Shown piece by piece: positions 58,472 to 64,000 of a stretch of 64,000 bases of DNA. The notes beneath the pieces are model-generated. The model searched no databases, was not told where the DNA came from, and saw only the letters and a program-made list of their open reading frames with translations. This stretch comes from Sesamum alatum (Eukaryota; Streptophyta; Magnoliopsida; Lamiales; Pedaliaceae). The translations under genes and the position numbers were made by a program. Numbering within the stretch: the stretch's first letter is position 1; the number at the start of each line of letters is the position of its first letter. The DNA lies in assembly GCA_034509735.1 (NCBI GenBank), contig JACGWO010000007.1:25696046-25760045 (forward strand), read 5' to 3'.

Positions 58472-59409
58472 GAGAGTAGTGAATGACCGAGATCTCATAA
58501 TATATCCATACATTCATCCATAATGCATAAATAAAATCAATCCATAGCAGTATATGATAAATAAAAGCCATTCATCCATCATAATAACCACATGCAAAAT
58601 TAAAGCCTAGCACGCCCCTGTTGGATGATCACGAGCCCAAATCCTATGCGACCCACTGAGCCCGCAGTGGATCTATGGTCAATCTAGGGTTGGTCCTACA
58701 CTATTACAATAATAGTAACCCAATCATCACGCTGATGGGCCTTGGTCTCTTTTTCTCTTTCTTCACTTCATGGAAAACGCCAAGGGACCTCCGGTCTGGG
58801 CTCTCCATGTGGTCCTTCCTTCTACTCCACCAATTACAAAAATGGAAACCTCACTCCTAGTCTACTCTCATTACATTATAAAAAATAGAAACCCCAGCGA
58901 AAACCCGGGGGAGTACATAAGGAGGGAGGTAGAATGCCTTATTATTCCAAGGCAACTAGAAAGAGAGAAGGAGAAAGCAGTTAAAGAGGCACACAGGCCC
59001 AACAGAAAATTAAACCATACATCCGGTCTAGGGCTCGTGATCATCCATTTCCATCCAACACACATAATCACATGATCCAATCACATAATTACAATATACC
59101 AATAATTCATGATTTCCAATCATAATAATCCAAAACAGAAATAAATGATCATGTGCGCAACGTGTGAAAAATAAAACACAAATATTGGTAATAATATTTT
59201 TCTCGTTTTAGGAAAAACTTTCCTCATTATTTTAAGTAAAATAACCCCGGGATTCCAAATCCAATTTATTTTACTCCTAAAATAATGTCTTTAGGAATTT
59301 AGGCAAAATTGAACCCAAAAACGAATTTTCAGAATTAATTCAAAATTAAAACTGAAAAGTAAATAATAATAAAAAATAAAATAATACTAGGGTTTCAAAA
59401 AACCCTAGC

Positions 59410-59922
59410 TGCAGCAGCCGCCGGCCGCCACCACAGGCAGCAGCCGGCCGGCCGTGCGCGCAGGGCAGCAGGCCCAGCCTGCCGCCCCTGCGCGCGCGCA
59501 GGCACTGCCTGGCCGGGCGCGCGCGCGCAGGCCCCTTGCCTGCGTGCGCGCGCGCCTGGCCGGCAGCGCGCTGCGTGGCCTGGTGTTCCGGCAGGCCGGC
59601 GCGCGCGAGGCAGACGCCAGCCGCGTGACTGCGCTGTGCGCAGTGCGCGCGCGCAGACGCCTCCGTCTGCGTGCGCGCGCGCCTGGCAGCGCGCCTGGTG
59701 CCGTCCGCGCGCGGGCTCTCCGCCCGACAGCCTTGCGCGCGCGCGCGCGCGCAGACACCCTCGTCTGCCCGCGCGCGCGCCTGGAGGCGCCCCCTTGCGC
59801 GCTGCCCCTGCGCGACCGGTTGGGCGGGCGCGCGCAGGCTACCCTTGCCTGCGCGCGTCTGCCCTGCCGGCAGCGCTCGGCTGCGCGCGGCCAGCCTTCC
59901 CGGCTGGCCGGCTGTGGCGTTT
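59410..59922 (-). repeat. GC-rich hairpin array in A4 leader
   Basis: Inverted counterpart of 26396-26938, slightly shorter, with several indels in GCGC runs. Confidence 0.85.
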
Positions 59923-60118
59923 CTCGTTTTCAGTTCAATTTTCCCCGTTTCCCAAGAAAAAACAGAAAAATACCAATGTTCAGAATTTCACACGAATTAA
60001 AAGCAATAAAACAACATGCTTTAATAATCAAGAAAATCAAGATTCAATTAAAACATGCTAAAAAAAAACGTTTCATGCTTAAAACGCACATAAACCCTAG
60101 GCCTATACACCGAACCGG

Positions 60119-60130
60119 GCTCTGATACCA
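60119..60130 (-). other. A4 primer-binding site (tRNA-iMet)
   Basis: GCTCTGATACCA on the plus strand is the reverse of TGGTATCAGAGC, next to the A4 5' LTR. Confidence 0.92.
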
Positions 60131-60131
60131 C

Positions 60132-62115
60132 TGAAAGAAATTGTGGATCGTCCCGGAAAAAGCGCGAATGCGGAAGCGCGGTATAATTAAAATTAAATGC
60201 GGAATTTAAACATGCTTTAAATTAAAGAACACGTTTCAAAGGGTGTGCCTTTGAAATTCCCGGGTGTTCGGTGTATCTCATGAATAATAGAACATAAAAG
60301 AATCATGGAGGCCATAGGGTAGAAAATAAAAGAGGACGAAAATCATAAACGAGACCTACCCGTTGTCGTTTTCGTCTTCAACGGCTACACGCGTTGTTCC
60401 CCGTTTTGCACCAAGATCTCGTTCTTGAGACCCTCCAAATCGTGACACACGATCCACCCACGTATCTTGCACGTCGTGCTAGCAACGAACAAGTTTATTT
60501 TGGAGTGGATGAATCAACAACACGTTATGAATTAACAGTATTGATTCATCAAGTTCTAATGTTCCAAGAACATGAGAACTAGTGGAATGATTTTCTTGGA
60601 GTGTGTGAGAGAGAGAGGGCGGACGAGATAGAGGGAGAGAGAGAGCCGAGTTGTGTGTGTGTTGTGTGTGTGTTGGAGATTCATCATCCTTCAACTTGTA
60701 GGATGCTAGGGGTTTATATAGAAGAGGAGTCTAATCCTCTTTAAACTCCTCTTTCAAGAACTCTATTTTGACTAGGATTTTGACCTAGTCAAAGTCCTAG
60801 TCAAAGTAGTGTTTTGACCTAGTCAAAACAATCCTAGCCATCCATCTCTCCCATTCATCTCACCGTTGATTTAATTTAATTTAATGGAATATTTAAAACC
60901 TATTTAAATATTTCCAAGAGGCTAAAAATAAATATAAATATTATTTAAGCCCATTAAATAAATCCCTTTGATAAATCTAATTTATCAATTTAATTCCTTA
61001 TATCTAATAGAAGGAATTATTTCTCCAAGAAAAATAAAGGACCTGATCAAATCCAATTTAATCATTCCTTCACTCCAATATTTAATTCCTAATTAAATAT
61101 CTAAATGTGTGTGGATAGTGTGTGACTCTTTAGGTTCACCTTTCAGCTAGACTTGGTCGGATTCCTAGAATCCTTCCGTTACCATGGGTGGCCATCTAGC
61201 AACGGTCCATGGCACTAGAGACTAGGTGAAATATTCAGGGATGAACATTTAGGCTCTAACAGTACACTTGTCCTTCTGTCTTCGGTCTCATCACTTAGAG
61301 TCTAGGGCACGGAAAGTGCAGGTACCCATTTTGGACCTAAGTGTCGGTCTGTCCTCACTAAACGCCGCAAGGGAATCCTTCCCTTCTGTTCAGTCACTGT
61401 GGCCACAGTTTTAGGGACAAGACCTAGAGTATACATGAGACTCAACTGCCAAAACCTATTGACAGGAGACAGATCCTTTCTTGGAAACTACTGTCACTTT
61501 GTACACCAGAACTGCACTAGACATGGCTTATGACTACCAAAGAGAATTCTGGCAATTCTCACCATATCTAAGATACAGCCCCGATGTACAGGTAAACTCA
61601 GTAATTCCTCAAGTCAAAGGACTTGACCTGTACCGTTGGAACCGGGAATACACGTCATACCTTGCTGACCATACTCAAGGTCCTCCGTAAGACGGTTCCC
61701 GCGAGTCACCTCAGTCAGCTGCGTCCTAGCATGCTGACCCACTAACACTGCTTAGACGACCCTCGTCACCCGTCGATGAAACACGACAGCAGGTGCTTAG
61801 TGCAAGTCTCAAATGGAATCCCGGTACCCATTTTCGGGATTCCTTGACTTGGAGATTTCCGGACTGATTCGGGAAGACTGATTCCATGGACCTACCTCCA
61901 AGCGTAGTCCCAGTCCCCGAAATTGATTCTCAGTCCGTGGGCTTTGTTTGCGTAGTGAACAGATATGGAAAACAAATATAAGTGAACACAAACAAAGTGA
62001 TGCCAAATGAAATTCACTTCTTTATTCATTACTGATTTATCAAACACCTGAAATTGTCTAGACATAGGTTACATATTCCTGCCAAAATTGGCTTACATGG
62101 TCACCTATTCTAACA
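60132..62115 (-). repeat. A4 5' LTR
   Basis: 1984 bp, complete, minus strand. TATATAAA at 60713-60720; TTGAC cluster near 60766-60830; donor-like site with its GT at 60358-60359. Confidence 0.95.
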
Positions 62116-63746
62116 GTAATATGATTATCATAAGCCTTGTCTAGTGCAGTCGGAATGTGTAGCAAGGACGGTGGATTCCAAGAAGAGGATCCGTCCCCTA
62201 TCAGTATGTGACAGAGGTATCTCCTATGCACTCGGAGACACATTCATGCTGCTTAAAGTTGTGGCCACAGTGGTTGGTCGAACAGGGAATGGTTTCCTGT
62301 GTCGATGCAATGAAGCATACGTGGTCTCGAGTATTAAGCATAGATGCCTAGTCAAGGATGGGAACCGACGCCCAATTCCATACCCTAGACTAAGGCCGGG
62401 AGACGGTAGACGGAAGGATCATACCCGTACGGAATCGGCGCCTAAATGTTCACGCCAATTCACCTAGTCTCTAGTGCCATGGACCGTTGCTAGACGGCCA
62501 CCCATGGTAACGGGCCCTTGTGGGACACGGGCCCAAGTCTAGCTGAGGGTGAACCTAAAGGGTCGCACAGAAATCAACGAGGAGGTTGAGAGATTGACTT
62601 GGAGTCAATCTCGAAGGATAAATAAGTAATTGGATTACTCAAGGGTAAGTCCATTGGATGGACGAGCCGATATTATATCGGGCCTTCATTTAATTGGTAA
62701 ATTGGATTTTCGATTAAATAGGAAAGTTAAGACGTTGGATATTTTAATTAGATTAAAAGATCAACGGGAATAATTTAAATGGACATTAAATTGGATTTAA
62801 TGTTGGGTTCGTCGTAATTGGATTACGATAAAACCCGGTCCGTTAAATTTTACCAGAGAGGAGAAATAATTCCTATTTTGGAATAGGAAGAAGTTTGACT
62901 TCTTCCCTTAATGAAACATGGCCGAGATGCTCCCTTAGAGGAAGCAAAATCAACCATGTTTCATGCTAGGTGGTATGTTGACTTATCTCTTTTGGAAAGA
63001 GACAAATCAACTCCAATCAAGCTCTTCCCTTTTGGTATGATTTGATCATACCATAAATTTTGGTAGGCTTGATTGAAGAATTGACGGTGATTGATTGGAA
63101 TGAATCTAGACATCCTTGGATGAACCTAGACACATTCCAATAATCACATTAATTATGTATATATATTAGAATATACAACACCAAGCATAAGTGATTCGTT
63201 ATTCATCTTTTTCTAGAAAAAAGAAGAAGAGAAAATCGGACTCTCCTCTCCCTCTCAACTCTCGGTTTTCACTCCCCCTCTCTACTAGTGTTCTTCACTT
63301 GGTTTTGAATCAAGAGGAAGAACAAAGTAAGTTTAAGAGAACACTAATTCATAGTGTTCTTCTCTTAAACCGATTCCTTCATAAACCCATTTTCTTCTAG
63401 CAAGAAGAACGTGCGTTTCTAACGGTGTGGTGTGGATCGCCTTTTGAGAATCCATACGTTTGGATTTCATGAGCATTCCGGAGAAGGAACAATGCAAGTA
63501 GCCGGGAGCATACATTAAACAATCAGAGGTAAGGTTTTATCACACTTTGGTTGATTTAATTTATATCTATGCCCTATGTGTTTAATATACGTTTTTAATA
63601 TTTACACATCCTACATCGAACGCCCGGTTGAGCACCCAAGGGTACACCGCTTGGGATTCGTTTATTTAAATTAGATTTAAATTTACGCAACCTATCTCGC
63701 TTTCTCACTTCCGCTCGCGCTCCCGGGCGGATCCGCTTGTCCTTCA
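62116..63746 (+). repeat. B 3' LTR, right-hand piece
   Basis: Resumes after GTAAT and runs to TTGTCCTTCA. With 41664-42258 it makes a complete LTR of about 2.2 kb. TATATATA near 63159. Its first 490 bp are the partner of the inverted piece 23711-24198. Confidence 0.94.
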
Positions 63747-63751
63747 TCCAC

Positions 63752-64000
63752 ATGTATGATTGATTCACCAAGCCCTCAGTCAGACAAAGATAAAACTGCA
63801 TCAGTGTCTAAATTTGTTTAAAAGAGTTTGTCGTTGCCCGAATGTACTAAGTTGAGACGATGGTTCCTAAGAGTGTATTAGATGTAATCCTAGTGCATTT
63901 TTGTGTTGAATAAGCTAGAGTCCTAGTCGTATAATCGAAGTGTGTCTTTAACCATGATTATTAATGCCGAAGCGAATATAATTATAGCCAGAAATGAATC
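63752..64000 (+). repeat. Tandem repeat unit 2, continued
   Basis: Matches 20784-21010 with substitutions and one insertion of about 27 bp near 63892-63918. It lies right of the TCCAC duplication and runs off the window. Confidence 0.7.

Larger units (their letters stand above)
57883..60118 (-). other. A4 leader between PBS and gag
   Basis: Mirror of the A2 leader: stem-loop chain (58128-58471), hairpin CCACTG/CAGTGG (58653-58670), acceptor-like CTAG (58956-58959) and GC-rich array (59410-59922). No gene supported. Confidence 0.8.
42259..62115 (-). mobile_element. Copia element A4, minus strand, TSD GTAAT
   Basis: Inserted in the B 3' LTR. Its 5' LTR is 60132-62115, PBS 60119-60130, gag-pol 57882-53829, purine tract 53814-53823, and its 3' LTR is split into about 52351-53812 and 42259-42645 by A3. 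GTAAT flanks it on both sides. It is the least damaged coding copy here, with one frame break. About 145 bp of its 3' LTR is missing at the A3 junction. Confidence 0.93.
21085..63746 (+). mobile_element. Copia element B, complete but split by nested elements
   Basis: Flanked by TCCAC at 21080-21084 and 63747-63751, which pairs the two ends 42.7 kb apart. 5' LTR pieces: 21085-21167, 23386-23710 and 34519-36087. Internal region: 36088-41663. 3' LTR pieces: 41664-42258 and 62116-63746. Removing the nested parts gives about 10 kb. The first dinucleotide of the 5' LTR is TT instead of TG. The 5' LTR lacks about 250 bp between 23710 and 34519, where the strand flips (see the separate entry). Confidence 0.9.

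Overview
This 64 kb window looks like plant heterochromatin built almost entirely from nested Ty1/copia LTR retrotransposons. I found no host protein-coding gene and no tRNA, rRNA or CRISPR. The evidence is the copia domain order (Gag, CCHC zinc knuckle, DTG protease, integrase, YVDD reverse transcriptase, RNase H), primer-binding sites matching the 3' end of plant initiator-Met tRNA (TGGTATCAGAGC), a purine tract ending AAGTGGGAGA before each 3' LTR, TG...CA termini and 5-bp target duplications. An angiosperm is likely; species and copia lineage cannot be fixed by eye. The elements are long (about 10 kb, LTRs 2.0-2.2 kb).

Three related families are named here A (LTR about 1.99 kb), B (about 2.2 kb) and C (about 2.1 kb). 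Layout: 1-1940 is a minus-strand B LTR inserted in a family-A element (A1, 1941-7173). A1 sits in the 5' LTR of a decayed C element (7174-20723). The C 3' LTR is split by a solo B LTR (15889-20125, TSD GAGTA), itself split by a solo A LTR (17494-19492, TSD CTTGG). After a short reverse LTR stub and a roughly 300-bp tandem repeat, a B element (21085-63746, TSD TCCAC) fills the rest. Its 5' LTR holds a solo B LTR (21168-23380, TSD ATTAT) and element A2 (24199-34518). Its internal region is 36088-41663. Its 3' LTR (41664-63746) is split by minus-strand A4 (42259-62115, TSD GTAAT), whose 3' LTR in turn contains A3 (42646 to about 52230). The tandem repeat resumes at 63752.

Two junctions do not fit simple nesting. 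At 23707-23711 the B LTR flips strand, and the left end of A2 carries the flank of A4, so this side looks like an inverted copy of the right side. At about 52230-52351 two inverted A LTRs meet at a deleted and scrambled palindrome centre.

The most notable signal is in the leaders upstream of gag. Families A, B and C share a chain of RNA stem-loops whose paired bases differ between families but keep pairing, including two hairpins that show the same near-palindromic loop (CACGAGTCGTG). Family A leaders also carry a 0.5-0.6 kb extremely GC-rich array of hairpins. Either could be a packaging, dimerisation or translation-control element; the function is inferred, while the pairing is visible in the sequence.
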